Positions 8,319 through 17,485 are shown, counted from the first letter of the stretch. The stretch: 64,000 nt of DNA from Vibrio coralliirubri (GCF_024347375.1 NZ_AP025470.1:2046001-2110000); one strand, 5' to 3'. Numbers and translations are program-made. Notes: generated by a model not told the origin, from the letters alone.

Positions 8319-9306
8319 TAAGTCACCTATGTTAAGCATTCCAACCAACATTATTACCGGGTTCCTTGGAGTGGGAAAAACCTCTGCGATTCTCAACCTG
8401 ATGAAGAACAAACCAGAAAATGAACACTGGGCTGTGTTAGTGAATGAGTTTGGAGAAATCGGCGTTGATGGTAGCTTGATTCAAGGCAACCAGACCACAC
8501 AACAAGTGTTCATTCGTGAAGTACCCGGTGGTTGCATGTGTTGTGCGGCAGGTTTACCGATGCAAATCGCGCTCAATCAACTGCTTAACGAAGCCAAACC
8601 CGATCGTTTGTTAATCGAACCAACAGGGCTTGGTCACCCTAAAGAAGTGCTGCAAGTTTTGTCCTCTGAACATTACCGTAAAGTACTATCACTGCAGAAA
8701 AACGTTACCTTAGTCGATGCACGGAAGCTCTCTGATTCTCGCTATGCAGATCACGATACCTTCAATCAGCAAATCACCATTGCCGATACCGTAGTTGGTA
8801 ACAAAGTCGACCTATACCAAGATGGCGACGCAGAGAAACTGGCTGAATACGTGACTGAAATTTGTCACCCGAATACCAAGCTAGTCTTCGCTCACCATGG
8901 AAAAATCCCTTTTGAAGAGTTCGAAGGAGATACAAATTTCTTTGGTCAACAAGCGCACCACCATCATCACCACCAAGAAAAGCCGCTCGCTTCAGAATTA
9001 CCGATGCCAGAAAGCGGCATGATCAAAGCGACTAACCAAGGTGAAGGTTTTGAAAGCGTTGGTTGGCGATTCTCAGCAGAGAAACTGTTTGACCACCAGC
9101 GTTTGAGACACTTTTTAGTTGGATTGAAAGCTGAGCGGATGAAAGCGGTATTCATTACTCAAAGTGGTATTTTCGGGTACAACTTAACAGAGGATGGCTT
9201 GACGGAATCAGAACTCGATGAGTGTATCGAAACCAGAATAGAAGTGATCGGTCTTGAAATAGACGACGATCTAGAGGGCCAGTTGCTTGAATGCATGATC
9301 GCTTAA
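8308..9306 (+). CDS. COG0523 metal-chaperone GTPase (CobW/ZigA/YeiR family)
   Basis: 332 residues. G3E GTPase motifs: Walker A GFLGVGKT (18-25), the family metal site GGCMCC (74-79), guanine motif NKVD, and a six-histidine run (QAHHHHHHQ) before the C-terminal CobW_C domain. I chose the ATG at 8308, 7 bases after an AGGAGA ribosome site, instead of the TTG at 8302, which would sit on top of it. It overlaps the carbonic anhydrase gene, so the two are translationally coupled. Members in Zur-controlled operons are thought to deliver zinc to client proteins under limitation. Confidence 0.9.
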   Translation: MSSDKSPMLSIPTNIITGFLGVGKTSAILNLMKNKPENEHWAVLVNEFGEIGVDGSLIQGNQTTQQVFIREVPGGCMCCAAGLPMQIALNQLLNEAKPDRLLIEPTGLGHPKEVLQVLSSEHYRKVLSLQKNVTLVDARKLSDSRYADHDTFNQQITIADTVVGNKVDLYQDGDAEKLAEYVTEICHPNTKLVFAHHGKIPFEEFEGDTNFFGQQAHHHHHHQEKPLASELPMPESGMIKATNQGEGFESVGWRFSAEKLFDHQRLRHFLVGLKAERMKAVFITQSGIFGYNLTEDGLTESELDECIETRIEVIGLEIDDDLEGQLLECMIA

Positions 9307-9317
9307 GTCATAGAAAG

Positions 9318-9364
9318 AAATAAACCCACTAACCTTGTATACCAAAGCTAGTGGGCTTATTTGT
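9318..9364. terminator. Bidirectional terminator after the zur operon
   Basis: Long stem AAATAA(A)CCCACTA / TAGTGGG(C)TTATTT with a 17-base loop. It lies between the convergent COG0523 and EamA genes. Confidence 0.8.
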
Positions 9365-9397
9365 CATTCAAAGCTGCTCATGCAATATCAGTTTTCT

Positions 9398-10297
9398 TCA
9401 ATCATTTTGCTCGGCAAGTGTTTGTGTCGCTTTAGTATTCGATACATTCGCAGGTTTCACAATCAAACCAATCCCGACAAGAAACAGTATTGATGCAACA
9501 ACCTGAGCGACTGACAGCACCTCGTCGTACATAAAGTAACCACTGATCAATGCGAAGATAGGCACTAACAAGGTTAACGGCGCAGTCGTGCTTAAAGGGT
9601 ATTGGATTAGCAGCTTATTCCATACCCAATAACCAAATAGCGTGGTTGGGTAAGCCTGAAACAGCACCGCAATCGTCGTGTTCCAATCCCATTGTTCGAT
9701 GCCCTGCCAGATAATTTGGTCACCGTGTAACATCACGGCAAATAACACTAATGGCACTGGAGCAAACAGCATCCCCCAGACATTAAACGCAAAAGCTTGA
9801 ATGGTTTTCGATGCCTTAACAATCACGCCCATCAAGGTCCAACTGCACGCCGCAATCATAATCAAGATCACGCCATTAACGGTGACATTACCCGTTGCTG
9901 CAGATACCAATACCGCCAACGCACACATGGCTAGCATCGCACCCAATAACTTACGAACGGAAGCACTCTCCTTGAATACCCACACGCCAACCGCCATGCC
10001 GATTAATACGTTGGTTGAAAGCAAGACCGATGAAAGCCCAGACGATAAACCAGCTGTGATCGACCATGAAGCCATACCCCAGATACCCACACCGAACACA
10101 AAGCCATAACTCACTAAGTAGCGCCAAGCGACATTAGGTCTCGCTACAAAAAATATCACCGGAATCACCGCTAGCGAAAAACGCGCGGCGGTTGCCAACA
10201 ACGGATGAACATTAGTCACACCCATTTTGATCATCGAGAAGTTGAATCCCCAAATCGCCATGACGAATACCGCTAACAACAAATCATTTCTTTTCAT
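9398..10297 (-). CDS. EamA-family (DMT superfamily) transporter
   Basis: 299 residues with about ten hydrophobic segments and two EamA repeats. The N-terminus MKRNDLLLAVFVMAIWGFNFSMIKMG is typical of O-acetylserine/cysteine or amino-acid exporters of this family. It is an inner-membrane protein whose substrate is unknown. The divergent MocR regulator and the repeats between them indicate that it is the regulator's target. Confidence 0.85.
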   Translation of the reverse strand: MKRNDLLLAVFVMAIWGFNFSMIKMGVTNVHPLLATAARFSLAVIPVIFFVARPNVAWRYLVSYGFVFGVGIWGMASWSITAGLSSGLSSVLLSTNVLIGMAVGVWVFKESASVRKLLGAMLAMCALAVLVSAATGNVTVNGVILIMIAACSWTLMGVIVKASKTIQAFAFNVWGMLFAPVPLVLFAVMLHGDQIIWQGIEQWDWNTTIAVLFQAYPTTLFGYWVWNKLLIQYPLSTTAPLTLLVPIFALISGYFMYDEVLSVAQVVASILFLVGIGLIVKPANVSNTKATQTLAEQND

Positions 10298-10333
10298 ACT
10301 GACCCCTCCTTTGTTTCGAATGAGTATCCCTTG

Positions 10334-10382
10334 AACAATAAAACCAGTACAGATACAATTTTTACAATAAAAACCAGTACAG
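10334..10382. promoter_or_regulatory. MocR-type direct-repeat operator
   Basis: Two near-identical 18-19 bp direct repeats (AACAATAAAACCAGTACAG at 10334-10352 and ACAATAAAAACCAGTACAG at 10364-10382) start about 30 bp apart, roughly three helical turns. Direct repeats are the usual binding pattern of MocR regulators. The second copy ends 18 bp before the regulator's ATG. Confidence 0.72.
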
Positions 10383-10400
10383 TTAATAGCGGTCGTGACA

Positions 10401-11783
10401 ATGAGTATCTACAGAAAGCTAGCCAATCAGTTTATCGATGAGATAGAAACAGGCAAAAGACCGGAAGGCGGACGCATGCCTTCGCTACGTCAATTGGCCA
10501 AGCAACAAGCCATCAGCATGTCGACCGTGGTGAGCTGTTACCAAGAACTGGAATCACAAGGCTGGATACATTCTCGACCGCAAGCGGGGTATTTTGTCTC
10601 GCCTCACAAGCCGTCTCACTCAACGCCTGAGTGGGCACAGTTTGAAAGTAAGGTATCTAGCGTTAAGCAAACCTCTTCGACCTACAACTCAATCAACGGA
10701 CCTTTAGGGGGTTCGAGCACCACCAATGATGAACAGTCGATCGTTGAATTAGAACGAAGTTTTCGTCGCGCTATTAAACGGATGGGCAGCAGGCTCAACC
10801 ACTACCCAGATACACAAGGTGAGCCGATGTTGCGACAGGCATTATCCACTCACTTTGCCAAGCTCGATGTGCACTTTTCACCTGAAGAAATGGTGATCAC
10901 CGCTGGCTGTATGTCAGCGATTAAGGCCGCTCTTGAATCGTGTACCAAAGAAGGCGACACCATTGCGATTAGCTCTCCTTGTTTCAATGGTATTCTAGAG
11001 TTGCTCGGAAAGATGTCACGTCAGATCATAGAAATCCCATCGCTCGATGATGGTGTCGACTTGCAACAGCTGGAAGCGCATTTGAAGAACAAGCGAGTCG
11101 ATGCCGCGATCTTTTGTACTTCTCATATGAACCCTCAGGGAATCAATATGTCGGCAAGTCAAAAACAGAAGCTTGCCGAATTAGCGAATCAATATCGAGT
11201 CCCGATCATTGAAGATGATGTGTATCTTGAACTGTCTTACTCCTCACACACACCACTCCCAGCGAAGTACTACGACAAAGGCGGCTATGTCTTATGGTGT
11301 GGATCAGTATCGAAAAGTTTGTCACCGAGTTACCGTTTGGGGTGGTGTTTGCCGGGGAGGTTTATCAACGAGTACAAGGCTCAGTTCTCTGCTGCGAGCT
11401 ACGGAGTTGCCCTGCCTACTCAACTTGCGGTTGCTGACTTTATTGAATCTGGCCAATACGCTAAGCACGTGAGGAGAAGATGCTCTCAGATCTTGTCTTT
11501 GCGCCAACAATACCTAAGTTATTTGGCTCAGCACCTTCCTCAAGATGTGAAGATAAGTAACCCACAAGGTGGCATGGTGCTTTGGCTGCAAATCCCAAAC
11601 TTGAACCAAGTAACCTTTGCTCGGGCAATTGCCGACCAGAACATTGATATTAGGCTTGGACACCTGTTCAGCACTCTCGACCTTTACAGTAACTGCTTAC
11701 GCATCAATATTGGGTATTCGTTAGAGGGTGAAACTAAGCAGCAATTGGATGCCTTAATTGAGCTTATCCACATTCACAGCTAA
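10401..11783 (+). CDS. MocR-type regulator (GntR wHTH fused to aminotransferase fold)
   Basis: 460 residues. The N-terminal winged helix (about 1-70: GGRMPSLRQLAKQQAISMST then GYFVSPH) is followed by a linker and a full-length type I aminotransferase-like domain. The PLP lysine is in CGSVSKSLSPSYRLGW. It should sense a PLP-linked amine or amino acid and control the divergent exporter and itself. The start is uncertain between this ATG and a GTG two codons upstream; neither has a good ribosome site. Confidence 0.87.
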   Translation: MSIYRKLANQFIDEIETGKRPEGGRMPSLRQLAKQQAISMSTVVSCYQELESQGWIHSRPQAGYFVSPHKPSHSTPEWAQFESKVSSVKQTSSTYNSINGPLGGSSTTNDEQSIVELERSFRRAIKRMGSRLNHYPDTQGEPMLRQALSTHFAKLDVHFSPEEMVITAGCMSAIKAALESCTKEGDTIAISSPCFNGILELLGKMSRQIIEIPSLDDGVDLQQLEAHLKNKRVDAAIFCTSHMNPQGINMSASQKQKLAELANQYRVPIIEDDVYLELSYSSHTPLPAKYYDKGGYVLWCGSVSKSLSPSYRLGWCLPGRFINEYKAQFSAASYGVALPTQLAVADFIESGQYAKHVRRRCSQILSLRQQYLSYLAQHLPQDVKISNPQGGMVLWLQIPNLNQVTFARAIADQNIDIRLGHLFSTLDLYSNCLRINIGYSLEGETKQQLDALIELIHIHS

Positions 11784-11829
11784 TAGCTAACAGCTAACAG
11801 CTAACAGCTAACAGCTAACAGCTAACAGC
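11777..11829. repeat. 7-bp tandem repeat, about seven copies
   Basis: CAGCTAA repeats from inside the MocR stop codon onward. The second copy is TAGCTAA, the other full copies are exact, and a partial copy ends the run. The stop codon lies in the first copy, so length changes would not alter the protein. Confidence 0.95.
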
Positions 11830-12086
11830 CTTTCAAAATCCGCTTTTTTAAAAGCCTTCGAATGCCGAATTTTAATAGCCTTTTGTCATAAAAAAGAGGG
11901 CTATTATTCCTATCTTGATTCGGTTAAAGCCCCGAACCGTAAGGAAACCCACTCGCCTCAAAACCCTTAAATGCTGAGTTTGCAAGCACCCGCAAATTTA
12001 TGCAACTTGGCTAATGACACATCACTTTTTATCGTCAATATACAGCCGTCAGCGCTGGCGTTTTCCTGTATTTGAAGAGAACTATT
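11830..12086 (+). other. cqsA leader region
   Basis: About 255 bp before cqsA without a gene. It contains a small hairpin CGGTT / AACCG around 11920-11940, GGGCT and AGCCCC segments that could pair, and a CCGTCAGCGCTGGCG hairpin-like stretch 30 bp before the gene. I could not match it to a riboswitch class. An AAGAGA ribosome site precedes cqsA. Confidence 0.35.
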
Positions 12087-13268
12087 ATGAGTGATAAAAC
12101 AAAAAACAAACCACTACCTTCCTTTATCGAAGAACGCTTGAACTTCTATATTCAAGACCTGATTACCCAGAATCAAAGCCAAAAGCATTTGGTATTGGGT
12201 AAACGCCCCCAGCGCAGTGCCGTTGTGATGCAGAGCAATGATTACCTAGCGCTGTCACACAACAAACAGATCCAACAAGCCCATCAAGCGGCGATCTGTG
12301 AGCACGATGACAACGTGGTGATGTCTGCCATTTTCTTACAAGATGAGCAGTCTAAACCCGCATTTGAAACAGAACTCGCTAACTATGTCGGAATGGAGAG
12401 CTGTATGCTTTCTCAATCAGGCTGGGCGGCCAATATTGGGCTATTGCAAACCATCTGCCCACCGGAGACACCTGTGTATATTGATTTCCTTGCACACATG
12501 TCGCTATGGGAAGGAATCCGCGCTGCCGGCGCAGTTGCCCACCCGTTTATGCATAACAATATGAATCACCTACGCAAACAGTTAGAACGCCACGGCTCAG
12601 GCGTCATTGTTGTCGACTCGGTTTACAGCACAATCGGCACCATTGCCCCACTGCGCGACATCTACGAAATGGCGCAAGAGTTTGATTGTGCGGTCGTCGT
12701 TGATGAATCCCATTCACTGGGTACACATGGAGAGAATGGTGCAGGCTTAGTGCAAGCATTGGGGCTCACCAACCAAGTCGACTTCATCACCGTTAGCTTG
12801 GCAAAAACCTTTGCTTATCGCGCTGGGGCAATCCTTGGCCCTAAACAACTGTCTAGAACCTTGCCGTTTGTGGCGTACCCTGCGATTTTTAGCTCAACAG
12901 TGTTACCACAAGAAGTGGTTCGTTTAGAGAAAACGTTAGAGGTGATCAAAGGTGCGGAAGGCAAACGAGAAGCCTTATTCAATCGGGCAAAATCGCTAAC
13001 TACGGGGCTAAAACGAATTGGCTTTAACATCCGCAGTGAGTCTCAAATTGTAGCGTTAGAGTGCGGCAATGAGAGAAACACTGAACGTGTGCGTGACTTC
13101 CTAGAACAGCGCGATGTGTTCGGTGCGGTATTCTGCCGCCCTGCGACTGGCAAGAACAAAAACATCATCCGTTTTTCAGTGAATGCCGACATGACGCCAA
13201 AAGACATTGACCATGTGCTCACGGTTTGTCACGAAGCGTACCATCACCCCGAGTTAGAGTTCGTGTAA
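12087..13268 (+). CDS. cqsA: CAI-1 autoinducer synthase CqsA
   Basis: 393 residues. A fold-type I PLP enzyme of the alpha-oxoamine synthase family, with the PLP lysine at about K240 (TVSLAKTFAYRAG) and the aspartate of VVVDESHSLG stacking on the cofactor. CqsA condenses an acyl donor with an amino-acid-derived substrate to make the alpha-hydroxyketone signal of vibrios. I used the ATG at 12087 after AAGAGA rather than the TTG five codons upstream. The receptor gene cqsS follows on the opposite strand, which strongly supports the assignment. Confidence 0.93.
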   Translation: MSDKTKNKPLPSFIEERLNFYIQDLITQNQSQKHLVLGKRPQRSAVVMQSNDYLALSHNKQIQQAHQAAICEHDDNVVMSAIFLQDEQSKPAFETELANYVGMESCMLSQSGWAANIGLLQTICPPETPVYIDFLAHMSLWEGIRAAGAVAHPFMHNNMNHLRKQLERHGSGVIVVDSVYSTIGTIAPLRDIYEMAQEFDCAVVVDESHSLGTHGENGAGLVQALGLTNQVDFITVSLAKTFAYRAGAILGPKQLSRTLPFVAYPAIFSSTVLPQEVVRLEKTLEVIKGAEGKREALFNRAKSLTTGLKRIGFNIRSESQIVALECGNERNTERVRDFLEQRDVFGAVFCRPATGKNKNIIRFSVNADMTPKDIDHVLTVCHEAYHHPELEFV

Positions 13269-13334
13269 CCTTTTTCGAACCATATTTATAACCAACACTA
13301 ACGGCAGGACTGAATGGACGCTATCATGTCGCGA

Positions 13335-13373
13335 TACAAAAAGAGCCCAGCAATTCGCTGAGCTCTTTCTTGT
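13335..13373. terminator. Bidirectional terminator cqsA / cqsS
   Basis: Stem AAAGAGC-CCAGC / GCTGA-GCTCTTT around an AATTC loop, with A-rich and T-rich flanks, between the convergent genes. Confidence 0.82.
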
Positions 13374-13418
13374 ATTTATGTCTACCCAATTACCGTGAAC
13401 TTCAGACTATGACATCCA

Positions 13419-15467
13419 CTAAATCCAGTGAGCAATTTTATCGAACAGTCGGTTTTTGTCCGCCGGTTTAACAATAAAGTCCGACATTCCTGACGATTCC
13501 ATCTTTTCCAAGGTAACGGGAGAACTGTCACCCGTGTGAGCAATAATCGGCACCGAAGAGTATTCTTTGTCGGCACTTCGAATACGGCGAGAAGCTTCAA
13601 CACCGTCCATGATTGGCATTTCAATATCCATTAGGATCAAGTCGATGTCGTCGGTATCAAGCGCATCTAAGGCTTGTTGACCGTCTTCTTTCTGCACAAC
13701 ATCAAAGCCCTGTTTTTCCAATAACATTGCAGTAAATCGGCGTAGAGACTCGTTGTCATCGACCACCATAATGGTACGTTTAGTTGTGGCCTCTAGCGGT
13801 TTTACTGCAACCGATGGCATCACATAGTTGGAGTCAAACAGTAAACGATCAATGGTCGCTTTGGTATTCAGTAGCCAAACTTGTGTTTCTACCCAAATAG
13901 GCTCGAAAGAGATGTTACGCACACGCTTGATAGGATGACGCTCATACAAGTAAATGATTCGCGCCTCAGTGAACGAAAGTAACGATTCAATCCTATCGAG
14001 GCAATTTGCTCTTAAATCCAAGCTCTCCATATCAGCGAAAATCAAGTCGAACTCAAATTGATATTCCTTATTCTGAAGCGCTGACGCCACATCCAAAATC
14101 TCGAGGTCAAAGCCCATAAAGCGAGATATTTCAGTCATTTTGCTGGAAAGCACTGTCTGATCACTGATCATCAATACCGTCTTGAGTTTAGTCAGTTCGC
14201 TCTTGATTTCCTGCACCGAATTGGAAGTCAAAGATGGGAAAATCATCGTGAACTGTGTCCATTGATCCACTTCAGACTGACATTTAATTTCACCACCAAA
14301 CGAGCGCATGACCTTCTGACAAAATGGCAAACCTAAACCGTAATTACCCGACCTGCCTGTCGTGTAAAAGTCTTGGAAAATACGACGAATAATATCGTTC
14401 GTTATACCAGAGCCGTTGTCCGTCACCATAATTTGGTTCGTCACTTCATCACTGAACATGGTGACATGAATATGAAAATCTTCAGGGCTACGATGATGGA
14501 ACGCATTCTTGAACAGGTTATACATGACGTATTTCAGCAAGGTGTCGCTGCCCAAGAACTCAAAGTTGCTCTGCACATCCAAGGAGATTGCTGACTTATC
14601 AGCAGAGCGCTTGTAATTGAAGCTGTCTATTGCATCCTCAACCACAGCTTGCGCTGAATGCTTCTTAAACGTAGAGCGAGAGACTCGGTTTTCATCAATT
14701 GAAGTCAGTAACAGATCTATCGTTTCGTTACCGGAATGAATGATCTCCATCGCTTCATCGCCCACTTCACGCAACTGAATCACTTCCTCATTACTTAACG
14801 CATATTGCCCTTTTTGATCGCCACTTTTAGGGTTAGGCAATATAGACTGCATAACATCAATAGAGGTGAGTAAACCGCTTAGAGGGTTTCGCATCTCATG
14901 GGCGATACCTGCACCAAAAGACTTCGCCAATGACACCTTGTTTTCATGTTCCACCTGATTGCGGAAGTAGAACAAGTTGCCGAATAAGTAGATAAACAAA
15001 AAGATTGGCACATGTGTCCAATCCATTGTGAGTTCGAGGTAGAAGCCTTGTGCAATCCAAGCGCACAAGGTAGCAATCCCAATACCGGCAAAGGTTTGTG
15101 CAAACATCACTCTCGTCACGTGCACCAATAAAATATGGAGGAAAATAGCCGACATGAATGACATAACCCAAACGTTGGACCAATTATTCATTAGCAGCAT
15201 GTAGAAGAAGAAACCTGGCAAACAGATAGTTACGGCAACTTGATAATAAGCCGGAAGGTATTTTCGCCATTCAAATGGGACGCGATTGCGAAATATAATG
15301 CCAAAGAACAATACTGAGCAAAACAGGCGAAGCGCTAAGTTTTCGTAGGGTTGCGGGAACAAAAATTCCCACACAATGTAGTAAATTGGAAAACCGACAA
15401 AGCCCATCCAACCCACGAGGGTTAGATTCGGTTCTGCGTACTGGTAAACTTTACGAATCGCGTTCAT
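13419..15467 (-). CDS. cqsS: CAI-1 receptor, hybrid histidine kinase CqsS
   Basis: 682 residues, close to the length I recall for V. cholerae CqsS. About six membrane helices (residues 20-170) form the ligand-binding sensor. HisKA follows with the phospho-acceptor H190 (GIAHEMRNPLSG), then a HATPase domain (DNGSGITNDI, GLGLPFC) and a C-terminal receiver with phospho-Asp D614 (LILMDIEMP) and conserved lysine in VKPADKN. It is expected to feed LuxU/LuxO: kinase at low CAI-1 and phosphatase at high CAI-1. It is tail to tail with cqsA. Confidence 0.93.
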   Translation of the reverse strand: MNAIRKVYQYAEPNLTLVGWMGFVGFPIYYIVWEFLFPQPYENLALRLFCSVLFFGIIFRNRVPFEWRKYLPAYYQVAVTICLPGFFFYMLLMNNWSNVWVMSFMSAIFLHILLVHVTRVMFAQTFAGIGIATLCAWIAQGFYLELTMDWTHVPIFLFIYLFGNLFYFRNQVEHENKVSLAKSFGAGIAHEMRNPLSGLLTSIDVMQSILPNPKSGDQKGQYALSNEEVIQLREVGDEAMEIIHSGNETIDLLLTSIDENRVSRSTFKKHSAQAVVEDAIDSFNYKRSADKSAISLDVQSNFEFLGSDTLLKYVMYNLFKNAFHHRSPEDFHIHVTMFSDEVTNQIMVTDNGSGITNDIIRRIFQDFYTTGRSGNYGLGLPFCQKVMRSFGGEIKCQSEVDQWTQFTMIFPSLTSNSVQEIKSELTKLKTVLMISDQTVLSSKMTEISRFMGFDLEILDVASALQNKEYQFEFDLIFADMESLDLRANCLDRIESLLSFTEARIIYLYERHPIKRVRNISFEPIWVETQVWLLNTKATIDRLLFDSNYVMPSVAVKPLEATTKRTIMVVDDNESLRRFTAMLLEKQGFDVVQKEDGQQALDALDTDDIDLILMDIEMPIMDGVEASRRIRSADKEYSSVPIIAHTGDSSPVTLEKMESSGMSDFIVKPADKNRLFDKIAHWI

Positions 15468-15724
15468 ACGAAATACTTTGTTCTCTAAGCCCTGACGTTT
15501 ATTAATTCTATGATTTGGTTTTTATACTTATATTTTGGCGCCGATTATATTACACATCACGTCCGAGCAGTGAGGTTTCAATCAAATATGTACCAACGCA
15601 TTTATTTTTATTATTAAGCGTAGATGAATGATGCAGCCTGCTGACACTTAAATTTAAGTACGAGAGCTTGGTTCAAGCGATGGCCATGCACGGTGTTCCT
15701 TTGATAACGGTGTTCAGCTTACCG

Positions 15725-16540
15725 CTATGTCACTGTTACTCGATGCATTTTTCTTGGAGTATCGCCGTAATCAATCACTGCATAATGTTGAGTGACCCTG
15801 TTGTCCCATATCGCCATCGTTCCCTTCAGCCACTTGAAACGCACCTGAAACTCGGGGCGTCTCGCAATTTCAAACAGTTGGCTGAGTAAAACATCACTCT
15901 CTTGACGAGGCAACTCGTTGATATAACGCGTAAACTGCTCATTGATATAGAGCGTTTCTTTACCCGTTTCAGGATGAACTTGGACAACAGAGTGAACCAC
16001 TGGCGGATTATCCTGTGCTGTTTTAATCAAGGATTTGTGCCAATCGAGCTCAATGGCTTCTGATTCTATACCTTCAAAGGCCACCAACGAATGAGTCGCC
16101 GATAAGCCCCTCAGCTTTGCTTTCATATTTTCATCCAATGAATCAAACACAGCGGTCATCGAACACCAAATCGTGTCACCACCGACGCTTGGAATATGTT
16201 GAGCATGCAACAGGGAAGCTTTCGACGGCAAGCTGCGCCACGTTAAATCGGTATGCCAATAACTTTCCATTGGCGCATTGCCTCAGGTTGTTTCAATAAC
16301 ACTCACCTGGGGCGCACTTTCCACACGAGGGAAGAAAGGATGTGCAGGTTCTAACGTTCCAAAACGATCTGCAATCATCAAGTGTTGTTCTGGAGACAAA
16401 GTCTGCCCGTCGAGAAAGATCACTTGATAGGTTAGAAGCGCTTGATACACCTTATCGAGTTCATCAACACTGCATGTAGAAAGCTCTAATTCGTGGATAC
16501 GAGCTCCGATGTGAGGAGTAATGGGTTCTATTTTCAACAT
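15725..16540 (-). pseudogene. TauD/TfdA-family dioxygenase interrupted by an in-frame TGA
   Basis: Two open frames in the same register, separated only by a TGA (complement of 16283-16285), together give a 271-residue TauD-like alpha-ketoglutarate dioxygenase, the normal family length. The upstream part (85 residues) starts MLKIEPITPHIGARIHELEL. The downstream part keeps the iron ligands (YWHTDLTW and VTQHYAV) and the 2-oxoglutarate arginine (MHRVTV). No frameshift is involved. Either a recent nonsense mutation or a base-call error explains it; selenocysteine is unlikely because no SECIS-like hairpin or known selenoprotein relative is evident. Confidence 0.8.
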
Positions 16541-17028
16541 ACTTTCGCTTATTGGTGGTATTAGGGGCGGATCTGGCTACTAGGCTAATCTGGCTACTAA
16601 CAGTAAACCGGGCAAATGCAGATTTTCTTTCCCACTTGAAATAGAAAATAGCCTCTCCGAAACAAAAAAAGAGCCCCTAAGCTGGAGCTCTTTTCGTTTT
16701 TTGATACTTCCTGTATCCATAGACAAGTCCAATCTGTAGTACTTTCACTGAAAGCCAGATCATCGATATCTCCAGTTGTGTATCACCAATAAATCTAGCA
16801 TACAATCTTCAGACTGTTCTGCGACACAACCTAGATAATCAACTCTAGTGCCAAACCATCTCACTTCTAAGCGCTGTGACAGCAAGGTCAACATTAACAA
16901 TGCTGATGTGGAATAAGTACTATTAATTGTACTTATACAGTGTTGGATCTTATCGTAGTCAGAACAATGCAAATCGACCAACGCAAACGGCACTACGCAT
17001 AGCGTGAGCACGAAGAAAGGAATAAAGA
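16541..17028. other. Intergenic region with orphan terminator
   Basis: About 490 bp. A terminator-like hairpin (AAAAGAGC / GCTCTTTT with A and T flanks) sits at 16664-16697 without an obvious gene ending at it. On the minus strand at 16760-17011 an 83-codon frame starts with GTG and encodes a hydrophobic start and five cysteines. It would end just before that terminator but has no ribosome site and no family resemblance, so I do not call it. Confidence 0.4.
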
Positions 17029-17430
17029 ATGACTTCCATTACCGACCTAGACTTCCTACTAAGATCCATGTCACCAGAATTAATCGACGGGAACTATGTT
17101 TTTTGCACTGTCGACGGAGCGTTAGCAGACTATGTTCAGCTCAACCCAATCTCGACTTTTCGTGAGAAAGAAGGTTTAACGCTGGTTCTGGAAGAAGACG
17201 TTGCGACCAAAGCTCAGCTAAACTTCGACGCTGTGTTTAGCCTGATCACTTTATCGGTACATTCGAGCCTTGAAGCGGTTGGGTTGACGGCTGCGTTTGC
17301 GACAAAGCTTGGCTCTTACGGCATTAGCGCTAACGTTGTTGCAGGCTACTATCACGACCACATCTTCGTTCAAAAAGACAAAGCAGAAGCTGCAATAAGT
17401 GCGCTGAAAGAGTTTTCAGAAACTGATTAA
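17029..17430 (+). CDS. ACT-domain protein (COG3602-like)
   Basis: 133 residues, all taken up by two ACT-like halves: MTSITDLDFLLRSMSPELIDG ... FCTV in the first and ITLSVHSSLEAVGLTAAFAT ... ISANVVAGYYHDHIFVQ in the second. Such stand-alone ACT proteins are thought to bind amino acids and act as regulators. The role is not known. It has a good AAGAAAGGAA ribosome site and its own terminator; the chemoreceptor downstream is convergent. Confidence 0.8.
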   Translation: MTSITDLDFLLRSMSPELIDGNYVFCTVDGALADYVQLNPISTFREKEGLTLVLEEDVATKAQLNFDAVFSLITLSVHSSLEAVGLTAAFATKLGSYGISANVVAGYYHDHIFVQKDKAEAAISALKEFSETD

Positions 17431-17460
17431 TTAAGTGTTCGATGACTCACAAATACAAAA

Positions 17461-17485
17461 AAAGCGACGTAATCTACGTCGCTTT
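17461..17485. terminator. Bidirectional terminator ACT protein / chemoreceptor
   Basis: Perfect 11-bp stem AAAGCGACGTA / TACGTCGCTTT with ATC loop, preceded by an A-run. Confidence 0.9.

Noticed and set aside
11830..12086. Riboswitch before cqsA
   Set aside because: Compared by eye with c-di-GMP, cobalamin, TPP, FMN, glycine and lysine consensus features; none fits.
16283..16285. Selenocysteine reading of the TGA in the TauD-like gene
   Set aside because: No SECIS-like hairpin follows, and the family is not known to use selenocysteine; nonsense mutation or base error is simpler.
16760..17011. 83-codon minus-strand frame with a hydrophobic start, ending before an orphan terminator
   Set aside because: GTG start without a ribosome site, overlaps the promoter and ribosome site of the ACT gene, and has no family resemblance.
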